Notes: a model not told the origin generated them from the letters alone. A stretch of DNA of 33,539 nt from Bacillota bacterium (GCA_022790955.1 JAAVYD010000083.1:1-33539), one strand, 5' to 3'; numbered from the stretch's first letter, positions 7,705 through 17,924 are shown. Made by a program: numbers and translations.

Positions 7705-8670
7705 CTATATTGATAATATCGCCGCAATTCTTCTATAATGCCCGGTTCTCTTGCGTCTTTCGCTGACAGCTTTTTCAAGATCTACGTTTACCAAACCGCG
7801 GCCGCTCACGCCCACGGCTTTTCCGGACACTCCTTCTTTAAGCAAAGTTATCGCGCTGTATGCAAGCTCCGCCGCAAGCAGCCTGTCCTTTACGGATGGC
7901 GAGCCTCCTCTCTGTATATAACCCGGCACTACGGTCTTAGTAGGGATTCCCGTGCGCTCCTCAAGGATTTTTGCAAGTTCTTCTACTCCAAGGTCTACGC
8001 CCTCAGCTTTTATGATAATGCTCTGTAACTTTCCTCTTTTCTTTCCTGCGAGCATCTTTTCGCATACAGCATCTAAGTTATAATCATCCTCTGGAATAAG
8101 AATGGATTCAGCTCCCGCCGCAAGCCCCGCATGAAGCGCAAGATCGCCGCAATGCCTTCCCATTACCTCAACCACGGTTGCTCTGCCATGAGAAGCCGAG
8201 GTATCTCTTATATTGCCTAACAGCGATATAATGGTATTGGCAGCCGTATCAAAGCCGATCGTAAAATCCGTATAAGCCAGATCGTTATCTATCGTCGCCG
8301 GAATGCCTATAACATCAACGCCTTTCTTCTGAAGGGACAGACCTCCTCTAAAAGAACCGTCGCCGCCCACAATGACAAGAGCGTCAAGACCAAAAAGTTT
8401 TATTTGCTTTAAAGCGTCGTTAAGTCCTTCTTCTGTCATAAATCGAGGACTTCTTGCCGTTTTCAGCATAGTTCCGCCTCTATGAATAATATCTGCAACA
8501 GATGAAAGTCCAAATTCCTCTATATCGCCGCTCATAAGACCTTCATACCCGTTGTAGATTCCGCATACCTGCATATCGTTATAAATACTGCCCCTGACCA
8601 CGGCACGTACTGCCGCGTTCATTCCCGGCGCGTCTCCGCCGCTCGTAAGTACACCGATTCTTTTTTTCAT
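7705..8670 (-). CDS. pfkA: ATP-dependent 6-phosphofructokinase
   Basis: Phosphorylates fructose-6-phosphate to fructose-1,6-bisphosphate, the committed step of glycolysis. The 321-residue length is standard for the bacterial enzyme. The ATP-binding GGDGS at residues 102-106 carries glycine where PPi-dependent enzymes carry aspartate, so ATP is the expected donor. The catalytic TIDND lies at residues 126-130, followed by MGRHCGD and the fructose-6-phosphate site PGYIQRGGSP. The N-terminal RIGVLTSGGDAPGMNAA is typical. The ATG overlaps the dnaE stop in an ATGA junction, so translation is coupled to dnaE; this dnaE-pfkA pairing is common in Firmicutes. Confidence 0.97.
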   Translation of the reverse strand: MKKRIGVLTSGGDAPGMNAAVRAVVRGSIYNDMQVCGIYNGYEGLMSGDIEEFGLSSVADIIHRGGTMLKTARSPRFMTEEGLNDALKQIKLFGLDALVIVGGDGSFRGGLSLQKKGVDVIGIPATIDNDLAYTDFTIGFDTAANTIISLLGNIRDTSASHGRATVVEVMGRHCGDLALHAGLAAGAESILIPEDDYNLDAVCEKMLAGKKRGKLQSIIIKAEGVDLGVEELAKILEERTGIPTKTVVPGYIQRGGSPSVKDRLLAAELAYSAITLLKEGVSGKAVGVSGRGLVNVDLEKAVSERRKRTGHYRRIAAILSI

Positions 8671-11600
8671 AATGCCTGTTCCTTTCCAATAATTCTATAA
8701 ACCTCTCCATAAAAACCGTTGCACGACGCTACTTTTTCATTAGCGCGTATCTTCTGCCCGGTAGCCGCCAGCTTTATAACAACCTGCTCGTTTCCAGGAT
8801 ATTTCATCAAAACCTGTCTTATCTTAATAAGAGATGAATTTATATCTCTGTCAGCGGGTATCGTCAGATATACTTTTCTGCCCACGGGACTGCCGTATTC
8901 TTCTATATCGTCAATAGACGATGCTAATATCTTAGGCTGTTCATCGTCGCGAAACTGCAGCCTTCCCCGTATCACGACTATGCTGTCCTCTTTTATTTTA
9001 GATGAATATTTTTCATACGTATTCGGAAAAACCACCACTTCGGTAACACCATACAGATCTTCAAGCTGCAAAAAAGCCATCATCGTATTTTTCTTTGTTA
9101 TCATCGTCCGCCTGGACTGAATCATTCCGCCTATTGCCACGTTCATACCATCATACAAATCCGCGTTTTCTTCTGCAGAAGAGAGCATTTCCGTATCTAT
9201 ATTTGATATTTTTTTAAGCCTGTCCGCATAATCTTCCAAAGGATGACCTGAAACATAAACCCCCAGCATTTCTTTTTCCATAGCGAGTATAGCCGGTTTG
9301 TCGAAGTTCCGCACATCCGGCAGTTTTATTTTAATCTCCGCTCCATCCGCAGCCTCTCCCAGAGCGCCGCTGAAATCGTTAAACAGCGACATCTGACCTG
9401 CTATATTGTTTTTAGACGTATTATGGGCGGATTCTATAAGATATTCGTAAACAGCCAAAAGCTGCGCTCTGTTTGGATTCATTTCGTCAAAAGCGCCTGC
9501 CTTTATAAGACTTTCTATAGCCTTTTTGTTTATCTTGCTGATATCGAGTATATTTATGAACGATTCAAAATCATGCGGAATCCCGCGTTCTTCGCGAGCT
9601 CTGACTATTTCATCTATAACGCTGTCGCCCACGTTTTTAACGCCCATAAATCCGTATCTTACGGCTCCGCCGTGAACTGAAAATTTCTTTTCGCTGTGGC
9701 TGATATCAGGCGGCAGAACCTGTATTCCACTTTCCCGGCAATTTCTTATATACTTGGCTATTTGTCTTGGTTCGCCGCTTACGCTTGTCATTAGCGCCGC
9801 CATAAACTCAGCGGCATAGTAACGCTTCAACCATGCAGTCTGATACGCCAAAACAGCATAAGCCGCCGCGTGAGATTTATTAAACGCGTATGCAGCGAAT
9901 TTTACCATGTCATGAAATATCTTTTTAGCAGTTTCTTCCGGTATTCCGTTTTTCACGCAGCCCGGAACCTCGTCGCTGCCGTCATCTGCCGATATTCCAT
10001 ACAGAAAATACTGCTCTTCCTGCGCCATAACGTCAGCCTTCTTCTTGCTCATAGCTTTTCGCACCAAATCGCTCCTGCCGTAAGAATAGCCTGCCAGATC
10101 TCTTACTATCTGCATTACCTGTTCCTGATAAACCAGACAGCCGTAAGTTACGGATAAAATAGGCTCAAGGGAAGGATGGTCGTAATGGATATTATTAATA
10201 TTTTTCTTATTCTGGATATAGTCGGGAATAGAATCCATAGGACCCGGACGGTAAAGGGAGATTCCTGCTATTATATCCTCGAAGCAGTCCGGCGACAGAT
10301 TTTTCATAAATTGGGTCATACCCAGAGATTCGAGCTGAAACACGCCCAAGGTGTCGCCTTCGGCTATAAGCTCATAAACGCTGCTGTCATCAAACTCTAT
10401 TTTATCGAGGTCAATCTTAACTCCGTGAATCTTTTCTATTGAATCCAAAGCGTCCCGTATCACCGTCAAATTCCTTAGCCCAAGAAAATCCATCTTCAAA
10501 AGACCAAGTTCCTCTACATCAGTCATATTAAACTGAACGGATACGCCTTTATCCGACACATAAAGAGGCACGTAATCTTCTAAAGGATTCTTAGAAATAA
10601 CGACGCCTGCGGCGTGAGTGGAAGCATGACGCGGCATGCCCTCTATTGCTTTAGCCATGTCCAGCAGATACTTTATATTTTCATTATCATCGTAAGCCCT
10701 GCGCAGCTCCGGATTTAACTCCATAGCCTTGTCCAGCGTCATATGCAGATCACGCGGTATCATCTTTGCTATGGCGTCCGTTTCCGCGTAGCTCACTTGC
10801 AGCACCCTGCCGACATCTCTTACGGCGGCTCTGGCTTTCATCGTACCGAAAGTGATAATCTGGGACACCCGTTCCTTGCCGTATTTTTTTATTACGTAAT
10901 CTATGACTTCGCCTCTTCGTTCGTAGCAGAAATCCACATCAATATCCGGCATGGTTACACGCTGAGGATTAAGAAATCTCTCAAAGATCAAATTGTATTT
11001 TATCGGATCGATATCTGTGATATACAGACAGTAAGCAACTATGCTTCCCGCAGCCGACCCTCTGCCCGGACCTACCGCAATTCCGTTAGATTTCGCATAA
11101 TTAATAAAATCCCATACTATAAGAAAATATTCTACGTATCCCATATTTTCTATGGTTTTCAGCTCGTACTCAAGGCGCTCGCGAAGTTCCGGCGTTTCTT
11201 CTCCGTATCTCTCGCCGAGCCCTTTATTGCAGAGCATTCTGAGATACGACTCCGTAGTATACGGCTCAGGCACGTCGAACTGAGGCAGATGCAGAGTATT
11301 AAAATCAAACTCCACGTTGCACCTCTCTGCGATCTTATGAGTATTGTCTACAGCTTCCGGGATATCAGCGAATATCCTGCGCATTTCCTTCTCGGATTTC
11401 AGATAAAACTGATCGTTAGGAAATTTCATGCGATCCGTATCCGACACGAAAACGCCCGTCTGAATACACAAAAGTATATCGTGAAACTCCGCGTCCTCAC
11501 GATCTATATAATGAACGTCGTTTGTAGCCACAAGCCCGATGCCGGTTTCCTGAGAAAGCTCTACAAGCATAGGATTTATGCGCGCTTCCTCAGACAGCCC

Positions 11601-12131
11601 CTGATCCTGGACTTCCAGAAAAAAATTGCCCTTGCCAAAAATCGACTCGTACTCCAGGGCTTCAGCTTTCGCGCCTTCATAATCTCCGCGCACGAGAGCC
11701 TGCTGCACCCTGCCGGCTATACACGCGCTCGTAGCGATTATACCGCCGCTGTACTGCCGCAAAACTTCGTTATCTACTCTCGGCTTATAGTAAAATCCTT
11801 CCGTATAACCTCTGGACACTATTTTTATCAGGTTTTTATAACCTTCGTCGTTTTCTGCGAGCAGTATAAGATGCCCGTGATGTTTATCCTTCTCGCTGTC
11901 TTTATCGAATCTGCTTCTTGCAGCTGTGTATACCTCGCAGCCAATCACGGGTTTTATCCCTGCCTTTTTCGCGGCTTTATAAAATTCCACCACACCGAAC
12001 ATAACGCCGTGATCCGTTATCGCCAGAGAATCCATGCCCAGCTCCACCGCGCGTTTAACGAGCTTTTCTATACGAGCCGCGCCATCGAGCAGACTGTACT
12101 CCGTATGAACATGTAAATGTGTAAAACTCAT
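8667..12131 (-). CDS. dnaE: DNA polymerase III alpha subunit (DnaE)
   Basis: Replicative C-family DNA polymerase of 1154 residues, close to the usual 1100-1160. Domains in order: PHP domain (HLHVHTEYSLLDG at 5-17, ITDHGVMFG, TNDVHYID at 203-210); polymerase palm with GPGRGSAAGS at 354-363 and the metal-binding PDIDVDF at 395-401; the third palm aspartate in LLKMDFLGLRNL; a fingers region with YQEQVMQIV and KAMSKKK; helix-hairpin-helix repeats (NKKAIESLIKAGAFDEM); and a C-terminal OB fold (about residues 995-1060, with MAFLQLEDLYG). In Firmicutes DnaE works with PolC and extends primers, often on the lagging strand; PolC is not in this window. The start has GGAAG five bases upstream. The gene sits 75 bases after the DUF5662 gene and overlaps pfkA by four bases. 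Confidence 0.97.
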   Translation of the reverse strand: MSFTHLHVHTEYSLLDGAARIEKLVKRAVELGMDSLAITDHGVMFGVVEFYKAAKKAGIKPVIGCEVYTAARSRFDKDSEKDKHHGHLILLAENDEGYKNLIKIVSRGYTEGFYYKPRVDNEVLRQYSGGIIATSACIAGRVQQALVRGDYEGAKAEALEYESIFGKGNFFLEVQDQGLSEEARINPMLVELSQETGIGLVATNDVHYIDREDAEFHDILLCIQTGVFVSDTDRMKFPNDQFYLKSEKEMRRIFADIPEAVDNTHKIAERCNVEFDFNTLHLPQFDVPEPYTTESYLRMLCNKGLGERYGEETPELRERLEYELKTIENMGYVEYFLIVWDFINYAKSNGIAVGPGRGSAAGSIVAYCLYITDIDPIKYNLIFERFLNPQRVTMPDIDVDFCYERRGEVIDYVIKKYGKERVSQIITFGTMKARAAVRDVGRVLQVSYAETDAIAKMIPRDLHMTLDKAMELNPELRRAYDDNENIKYLLDMAKAIEGMPRHASTHAAGVVISKNPLEDYVPLYVSDKGVSVQFNMTDVEELGLLKMDFLGLRNLTVIRDALDSIEKIHGVKIDLDKIEFDDSSVYELIAEGDTLGVFQLESLGMTQFMKNLSPDCFEDIIAGISLYRPGPMDSIPDYIQNKKNINNIHYDHPSLEPILSVTYGCLVYQEQVMQIVRDLAGYSYGRSDLVRKAMSKKKADVMAQEEQYFLYGISADDGSDEVPGCVKNGIPEETAKKIFHDMVKFAAYAFNKSHAAAYAVLAYQTAWLKRYYAAEFMAALMTSVSGEPRQIAKYIRNCRESGIQVLPPDISHSEKKFSVHGGAVRYGFMGVKNVGDSVIDEIVRAREERGIPHDFESFINILDISKINKKAIESLIKAGAFDEMNPNRAQLLAVYEYLIESAHNTSKNNIAGQMSLFNDFSGALGEAADGAEIKIKLPDVRNFDKPAILAMEKEMLGVYVSGHPLEDYADRLKKISNIDTEMLSSAEENADLYDGMNVAIGGMIQSRRTMITKKNTMMAFLQLEDLYGVTEVVVFPNTYEKYSSKIKEDSIVVIRGRLQFRDDEQPKILASSIDDIEEYGSPVGRKVYLTIPADRDINSSLIKIRQVLMKYPGNEQVVIKLAATGQKIRANEKVASCNGFYGEVYRIIGKEQAL

Positions 12132-12206
12132 CCTGTCTTCCTGCTGTATATTATTAACTGTTATATTTATGATTTATTTAAATTCCAACATCTGCGCATA
12201 ACAGGA

Positions 12207-12836
12207 TCAGACTCCGCTCCGCCGTGCCTCCTGCTGCAAAAGCTCCGACAATCTGACTCTGAACGCTTCAAGATCCTCGCATTCTTCATAATCCTCCGGA
12301 ATCGAAGTATCTTTCAAATATTCATTCTTTATATACGACAGTGTTTCCCACTCTCCTTTTACGCTGAGCATCTCCAGCAGAAAGCTCAGCTCATGCCGGG
12401 TTTTCTGATTCATAAGATAACGCCCAAGCCCTTTATAATAAAACTCTGCGGCGCTAAAATCCCTGTAACCGCCTTTCTCGTAAACCCGGCAGGCAGCCAC
12501 CCGGTCGCAGAACATCTCTGAAATATACCGCCGCGGCATAATCATGCCTACAACTCCGCCCGGATTATTTTTATCGTAATCCAGCCAGTATTCAAAATGA
12601 TGCTTGTTTCTTCCTTTATGATGAAGCCACGACAAAGAAACCCCTGTGACTTCTCTCTCGTAATTATTAGGACTTCTGTTTCCCTGAAAATACCTGCAGC
12701 CCCGCCAAAACTCAGTAAACGAATATTTTGAAAGATCGTGCAGCAGACCCTGACGATAAAGACCTATCTTAAAGCACAGCCGCATTACCATATTTCTGTG
12801 TTTGGTTATAGTCGAAAAATGCCCCCAAATGTGCAT
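12207..12836 (-). CDS. DUF5662 family protein, HD-type metal motif
   Basis: A 209-residue soluble protein matching the DUF5662 family as I know it. Near the N-terminus it has a KHRNMVM segment and LLHDLSKYS (His33-Asp34), followed by TEFW, and then WLHHKGRNKHHFEYW around residues 70-84. The His/Asp pattern is reminiscent of HD-type metallohydrolases, so nucleotide or phosphate-ester hydrolysis is possible but unproven. The start has TTGGAG before the ATG at 12836, and the gene begins 12 bases after the prsA-like stop, so it is part of that operon. The position between a secretion foldase and dnaE does not reveal a role. Confidence 0.7.
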   Translation of the reverse strand: MHIWGHFSTITKHRNMVMRLCFKIGLYRQGLLHDLSKYSFTEFWRGCRYFQGNRSPNNYEREVTGVSLSWLHHKGRNKHHFEYWLDYDKNNPGGVVGMIMPRRYISEMFCDRVAACRVYEKGGYRDFSAAEFYYKGLGRYLMNQKTRHELSFLLEMLSVKGEWETLSYIKNEYLKDTSIPEDYEECEDLEAFRVRLSELLQQEARRSGV

Positions 12837-12848
12837 ACTTTACTCCAA

Positions 12849-13769
12849 TTATTTTACTTTTCCTATTTTGACTTCCATATCCTTTTTTAAGGTTTCAACC
12901 TTTTCGTCGTATAACTTTTCGTACAGAATATAATAAATATCCTGCAGAACTTCTTCCAACGGTTTATAGCCTGTTTCATTTCTGTCCGTTACTTTTACTA
13001 TAACATAGCCGTCGTCAGTTTTAATCGGCTCGGAAACTTCTCCCGCGCCAAGTTGAAATACCGATTCCGTATATTCGTCAGAAATCTCTTTCTTCGTAAA
13101 AAATCCCAGATCTCCGCCGCTCGACGCGGAATTGGTTTCTATGGAATATTCTTCTGCAAGAGCTGCAAAATCCACGCCTTCCGCAATCTTTGTCTTTACT
13201 TCGTTCGCTTTTTCTTCTGTTTCAGTTAAAATAACGCTTATCCTGACTTCATCGTCTACCTTATAATCTTTTTTATTATCCTCATAATATTCGGAAGCCC
13301 TTGCGTACATATCCTGTTCGTTGTTCGCCGCCTGAATTTCCGCGAAAAAAATCTGAGTAAGATATTGACTTCTATAAAAATTAGTCAGATCTTCATCTGT
13401 AATCTCATACTGAGCTATAAAATCTTCCTCGCTGCTCTTGGCGTTAGCCATAAAAGAAGCCAGATCGGTATCATAATTCGCGCTGTAAACGCTTTCTTCC
13501 AAACTCTCATAATGCTGACGTATAATCTCCGTATCTACCATATCCTCAAGTATATCCTGCTTTTCTTTTCTCGTCAGCTCAGACGGATCGTAGCCGAGCA
13601 TATACATATACAGCACGCTGAAGCTATCCGCATCTCTCTGAGTTATATTTACATCATTAACAGACGCGACTTCGGCTTCCGGATCCGCCGCACCGCCGCA
13701 GGCCGCCGCAGAAAGCAATAAAACCGCGATAAGAAAAATACCTGTAAATTTTTTCAGCATATTATTCAT
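12849..13769 (-). CDS. PrsA/SurA-like peptidyl-prolyl isomerase lipoprotein
   Basis: A 306-residue extracytoplasmic foldase. The signal peptide ends in a lipobox (AAAC, Cys24), so the protein is anchored outside the membrane. An N-terminal SurA/PrsA-like helical chaperone region (about 30-165) is followed by one parvulin (rotamase) domain at about 170-270, with EVRISVILTETEEKA, FAALAEEYSIE, GGDLGFFTKKEI, and VSEPIKTDDGYVIVKV. The family catalyses cis/trans isomerisation of prolyl bonds and helps exported proteins fold. The ATG at 13769 has AAGGAGA six bases upstream. It follows mfd by 147 bases; that gap contains two small inverted repeats (13890-13914 and GAAATTC-N7-GAATTTC near 13811-13830), so it may be partly independent of mfd. 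Gene name prsA is plausible but not certain. Confidence 0.85.
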   Translation of the reverse strand: MNNMLKKFTGIFLIAVLLLSAAACGGAADPEAEVASVNDVNITQRDADSFSVLYMYMLGYDPSELTRKEKQDILEDMVDTEIIRQHYESLEESVYSANYDTDLASFMANAKSSEEDFIAQYEITDEDLTNFYRSQYLTQIFFAEIQAANNEQDMYARASEYYEDNKKDYKVDDEVRISVILTETEEKANEVKTKIAEGVDFAALAEEYSIETNSASSGGDLGFFTKKEISDEYTESVFQLGAGEVSEPIKTDDGYVIVKVTDRNETGYKPLEEVLQDIYYILYEKLYDEKVETLKKDMEVKIGKVK

Positions 13770-13916
13770 GCTCGTTCTCCTTTTTTACATAAGCTGTATG
13801 TTTCGCTGAAATTCCTTCTGAGAATTTCCGGTTACGTTTCCTTATGGATATTCCTTTACATTAATAATAACACAAAATGCAGATTACGCAAATACGGCGC
13901 TGCCGCTCGTATTTCC

Positions 13917-16900
13917 CTAATCAAACAGATCCAGAAATTCAGCTATATCCGACAAAAGTTTCTTCTGCCTGCCTGCGGCGGGAATTTTAATAAACGGTCT
14001 TGCGCTTATATTAATGATCATCTTCATGCCGTAAGCCTCTGATAATTTAGATACCGCCTCCGCAGTCAGCCCGTTATTATCCGAGAAAAACTCGAACAGC
14101 ACTTTGCCTCCGTCAAGAGCCACCCGCTTCACACCTATTTCGCGGCACCGCGCCTGAATAAGAGCGACCTGTATAAGCGATTCTGTCTCAGGCGGAACGT
14201 CTCCGAATCTATCTATAAGCTCGTCTGTCACATCGGAAATATCGTCCGCAGATTTTATCTCAGCAATCCGTTTATACATATCCAGCTTCAGCTTTTCATC
14301 TTCTATATAGTCAGACGAGATAAAAGCGTCCACCTTAATTTCGAGCGCAACTTCCGGTTCTTCTTCCCGAACTTTCTCACCTCTTAGCTTTCTCACCGCG
14401 TCGTCTATCAGCTTGCAGTAAAGTTCGTATCCTATCATCATCATATGACCGGACTGCTCCGTGCCCAGAAGATTGCCCGCGCCTCTTATCTCAAGGTCCT
14501 TCATCGCTATGCGAAATCCCGAACCGAACTCAGTAAACTCTTTTATCGCCCGCAGTCGTTTTTCAGCTACTTCACTTAAAACTTTATTTTTCCTGTACAT
14601 AAAATACGCGTAAGCCGCTTTATCCGACCTGCCTACTCTGCCGCGAAGCTGGTAAAGCTGCGCCAATCCAAAGTTATCGGCGTCTAATATTATTAATGTA
14701 TTCGCATTCTGGATATCTATGCCGGATTCTATTATGGTGGTCGCCACAAGAACGTCAAACCCGCCGTCCATAAATTCCAGCATTATATCTTCAAGTTTTC
14801 CTTCGTTCATCTGACCGTGAGCAACGGCCACGCGAGCTTCCGGCACTAAAGTTCTTATGCCGTCGGCAACGGTATTAATACCTTTAACTCGATTATAAAC
14901 AACAAACGCCTGTCCTCCTCTGTCTATTTCACGCATTATAATTTCTCTGATAAGCGCATCGTCCTGTTCAAGAACATAAGTCTGCACGGGATACCTGTCC
15001 TCCGGCGGTTCTTCCAAAGTACTCATGCTGCGGATACCCGAAAGGGACATATGAAGCGTCCTCGGAATAGGCGTAGCCGATAGAGTGAGTACATCCACAT
15101 TCTTTTTAAGATGTTTTATCGCTTCCTTATGCTGCACTCCGAACCGCTGTTCCTCGTCTATAACGAGCAGCCCCAAATCTTTAAATTTAATGTCTTTGGA
15201 AAGTATTCTGTGAGTTCCGATCAAAACGTCTACACTGCCGTTTTTTACATTTTCGATAGCCTGTTTCTGCTGCGCTTCGCTCCTGAACCTGCACAGCAGA
15301 TCTACCGAGCACGGAAAGTTCTCAAACCTCTCTTTAAAGGTATGGTAATGCTGATTCGCAAGAATAGTAGTCGGCACCAAAACAGCCGCCTGCTTGCCAT
15401 CCATTATGCACTTGAATACAGCCCTTGCTGCTACCTCGGTTTTTCCGAAACCGACGTCCCCGCATAAAAGCCGATCCATAGGCCACGGCAATTCCATGTC
15501 GCCTTTTATTTCTTCTATGCAGCGCAGCTGATTTTCTGTTTCCTGATAAGGAAACATATCTTCAAACTGACGCTGCCACGGAGTATCGGGACTGAAAGCA
15601 AAACCATGCTCCACAGTTCTCTCGGCGCTCAGACGCACAAGTTCTTCTGCCATATTGGCGATAGCTGCCTTTGCTTTAGCCTTTGTCTTTTTCCAGTCGC
15701 CGCTGCTCAGTTTATTCATCTTCGGCGACGCGCCGCCTGAACCTATATACGTCTGCACGAGATCCATCTGCTCGACAGGCACATACAGCACGTCCTTGCC
15801 TGCATACTGGATAGTCATGTAATCCTTGCGGATACCTTCTACTACCAGTGGTTCTATACCCGTAAACCGCCCGATTCCGTGATTTTCATGAACCACGTAA
15901 TCGCCTTTTTTAAGATCTGTAAACGCCTTAATCTGCTTTCCCTTTGAAGACTTTTTTCGACGTTTTTTCTTCTTGGTATTTTTAAAAATATCATTATCTG
16001 ATATATAAGCGATCCTGTCGTCTGTAAAATATATGCCGGATGGCAAGAATCCCGATTCGTATATTATGTTTGAATAACTGACTTTATTCGCTCCCGGCTG
16101 ACTATCTGCAATTTTTGACTGTATATTATCATCGCTTTCAGAATCATTAATATAATCTGCTCCGACTCCATGATTTTCCGCATGATCCCAATCACTGACA
16201 AAATCTGCTGTATCCAATTCCGAACGCTGAGCAAAATCCCTGAGATTTTTAAGCCGCTCCTCTGTCGCGCATACTACATGCACTTCATAGCCTTCTTTAA
16301 CTAACCTTCTGAGCTCCTCGCCGTAATGATCCATCCTGCCGCTGAAGACAGCCGCAGGCACACAGTTTATGTTAGTTGTATCAGCCAAACGCTCCGCATA
16401 CTTTGGAGTTTTATTAAAAGGCATAGTCATAAGGCTTGGGCGCTTTTCCATAACAGATGTCAGCGCAGTCATATCCGTAAACACTTCTATGCCTTTAAAC
16501 ATATGCTCGCTGCTGTTTTCCGAAGTCATGGCTGAAGCCCATTCCCGATCCGCAAGATCCCGCTGTTCGCAAAGCCTATCCCAGTCGTCGGCTATTATAA
16601 CGCTGTTTTCCTGCATATAATCCCATATATAATCAGCCGCTTCCCCGCTTTCGGGATCAGCTATCACTGCCGGCGGTATATCTATCTCCTCAAACCGCCT
16701 TACGGAACGCTGGGTTATCGGATCGAAAGACTTAATATCATCCACTTCGGTATCGAATAAATCTATTCTGTATGGATATTCGCTGCTCGGCGGAAATATG
16801 TCTATAATTCCGCCCCTTATACTGCACTGACCACGCACCTCGGTCATCTCGGTACGCTCATAACCGATTTTCGCAAGTCTTTCTCTTATATCCTGAAAAT

Positions 16901-17327
16901 CTACTTCCATTCCCACCTTAAATTCGATGCGCGAATCCTGAAACTCCTGACGCGCGCACATGCCCTTTACTGCGGACATAACAGGCGCAATAAATACCGC
17001 GGGCTTTTCCTCAAGCGCCGTAATAAGGCTTTCTATCCTCTTATAGCTTAATATCCTGCTCTTTGCGTCGTAAGCGAATAGGCTGCGTTCTTCATCGGGC
17101 AGCGTTTCTATATTAATACCTTCAGCAAAAAAAGTAATGAACTCTTCCATCTTCTTTGCTCTTTCATAAGTAGATGTTATGATAAGAATCTGACCGCTCG
17201 TTTTTTTCGCTATTTCTGCCGCCACAAACGCCGTCTGACCTTCAGTTATGCCGGCTGCATACACTATGCCTTCAAGATCACCTGCGGCAAATTTCCCTAC
17301 TAATTCATTTACACCAGAGTCATTCAT
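13917..17327 (-). CDS. mfd: Transcription-repair coupling factor
   Basis: Translocase of 1136 residues that removes RNA polymerase stalled at DNA lesions and recruits UvrA. Domains in order: UvrB-homology module (about 1-340, with RGGIIDIFPP and DLFDTEVDDIKSFD), a linker/D3 region, the RNA-polymerase-interacting domain (about 470-530, DYVVHENHGIGRFTG), the RecG-like helicase core with Walker A CGDVGFGKT near 622-630, the DEEQ box in IDEEQRFGVQ, SATPIPRT, VAHGQM, TTIIESGIDI, QLRGRVGRS, and a C-terminal TRCF domain. Between D3 and the RID there is an acidic insert (about 376-420) and a very basic run at 450-465. The start lies three bases after the pth stop, with its GGAGGAA inside the end of pth, so the genes are translationally coupled. 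Confidence 0.97.
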   Translation of the reverse strand: MNDSGVNELVGKFAAGDLEGIVYAAGITEGQTAFVAAEIAKKTSGQILIITSTYERAKKMEEFITFFAEGINIETLPDEERSLFAYDAKSRILSYKRIESLITALEEKPAVFIAPVMSAVKGMCARQEFQDSRIEFKVGMEVDFQDIRERLAKIGYERTEMTEVRGQCSIRGGIIDIFPPSSEYPYRIDLFDTEVDDIKSFDPITQRSVRRFEEIDIPPAVIADPESGEAADYIWDYMQENSVIIADDWDRLCEQRDLADREWASAMTSENSSEHMFKGIEVFTDMTALTSVMEKRPSLMTMPFNKTPKYAERLADTTNINCVPAAVFSGRMDHYGEELRRLVKEGYEVHVVCATEERLKNLRDFAQRSELDTADFVSDWDHAENHGVGADYINDSESDDNIQSKIADSQPGANKVSYSNIIYESGFLPSGIYFTDDRIAYISDNDIFKNTKKKKRRKKSSKGKQIKAFTDLKKGDYVVHENHGIGRFTGIEPLVVEGIRKDYMTIQYAGKDVLYVPVEQMDLVQTYIGSGGASPKMNKLSSGDWKKTKAKAKAAIANMAEELVRLSAERTVEHGFAFSPDTPWQRQFEDMFPYQETENQLRCIEEIKGDMELPWPMDRLLCGDVGFGKTEVAARAVFKCIMDGKQAAVLVPTTILANQHYHTFKERFENFPCSVDLLCRFRSEAQQKQAIENVKNGSVDVLIGTHRILSKDIKFKDLGLLVIDEEQRFGVQHKEAIKHLKKNVDVLTLSATPIPRTLHMSLSGIRSMSTLEEPPEDRYPVQTYVLEQDDALIREIIMREIDRGGQAFVVYNRVKGINTVADGIRTLVPEARVAVAHGQMNEGKLEDIMLEFMDGGFDVLVATTIIESGIDIQNANTLIILDADNFGLAQLYQLRGRVGRSDKAAYAYFMYRKNKVLSEVAEKRLRAIKEFTEFGSGFRIAMKDLEIRGAGNLLGTEQSGHMMMIGYELYCKLIDDAVRKLRGEKVREEEPEVALEIKVDAFISSDYIEDEKLKLDMYKRIAEIKSADDISDVTDELIDRFGDVPPETESLIQVALIQARCREIGVKRVALDGGKVLFEFFSDNNGLTAEAVSKLSEAYGMKMIINISARPFIKIPAAGRQKKLLSDIAEFLDLFD

Positions 17328-17330
17328 AAT

Positions 17331-17924
17331 CTATTCCTCCGAATCAGCTTCCGTATTCTTTTTCTTCTTAGTATTGTATTCACCCATAGCCTTGTCTATT
17401 CCGTTTTCTACCATGCATATCGCAGCATCCGCAGCTCGCAGAATAGTTTTTTCTATCTCGTCCTTCGCTTCGCCTGAAAAACCGCTGATAACATAATTCA
17501 CCAGATCGCCTTTATGCTCGCTGCCTATTCCGATCCTTATTCTCGGAAAATTGTCGCTCTGAATATCATATATTACAGACCGCATTCCGTTATGAGTGCC
17601 CGCGCTGCCCTTTTTCCTTATCCTGAGCGTACCCAATGGTATATCTATGTCATCGTATATCACAATCATATCTGAAGGCTCCGCTTTATAAAAAGCCAAA
17701 ACCTCCCTGACACAATTTCCGCTCAAGTTCATATACGTCTGTGGTTTTACAAGAATTACTTTCTCTCCGCCTATAAACCCCTCGCCTATAAGCCCTTTAA
17801 ATTTAATTTTATTAACTTTTATTCCTAACTTTTCTGCCAGTATATCCACCGTCAGAAAGCCTACATTATGTTTTGTATTCTCGTATTCTCTGCCCGGATT
17901 TCCTAATCCAACTATGAATTTCAT
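17331..17924 (-). CDS. pth: Peptidyl-tRNA hydrolase
   Basis: Recycles tRNA by cleaving peptidyl-tRNA that drops off ribosomes. The 197-residue product begins MKFIVGLGNPGREYENTKHN, containing the conserved Asn and the catalytic His (HN of KHNVGF), followed by KPQTYMNLSG, IYDDIDIPLGTLRIR and GTHNGMRSV, all family signatures. The tail is extended by a charged KKKKNTEADSEE. A short ribosome binding site (TTTGGA) precedes the ATG, with a stronger TAGGAG further upstream. It is the first gene of the minus-strand housekeeping block and is coupled to mfd, the classical pth-mfd pair of Firmicutes. Confidence 0.96.
   Translation of the reverse strand: MKFIVGLGNPGREYENTKHNVGFLTVDILAEKLGIKVNKIKFKGLIGEGFIGGEKVILVKPQTYMNLSGNCVREVLAFYKAEPSDMIVIYDDIDIPLGTLRIRKKGSAGTHNGMRSVIYDIQSDNFPRIRIGIGSEHKGDLVNYVISGFSGEAKDEIEKTILRAADAAICMVENGIDKAMGEYNTKKKKNTEADSEE

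Noticed and set aside
10743..12116. A 457-codon open frame on the + strand opposite dnaE
   Set aside because: It lies entirely antisense to the well-supported dnaE gene, has no family features or ribosome binding site, and its composition follows from the complementary coding bias.
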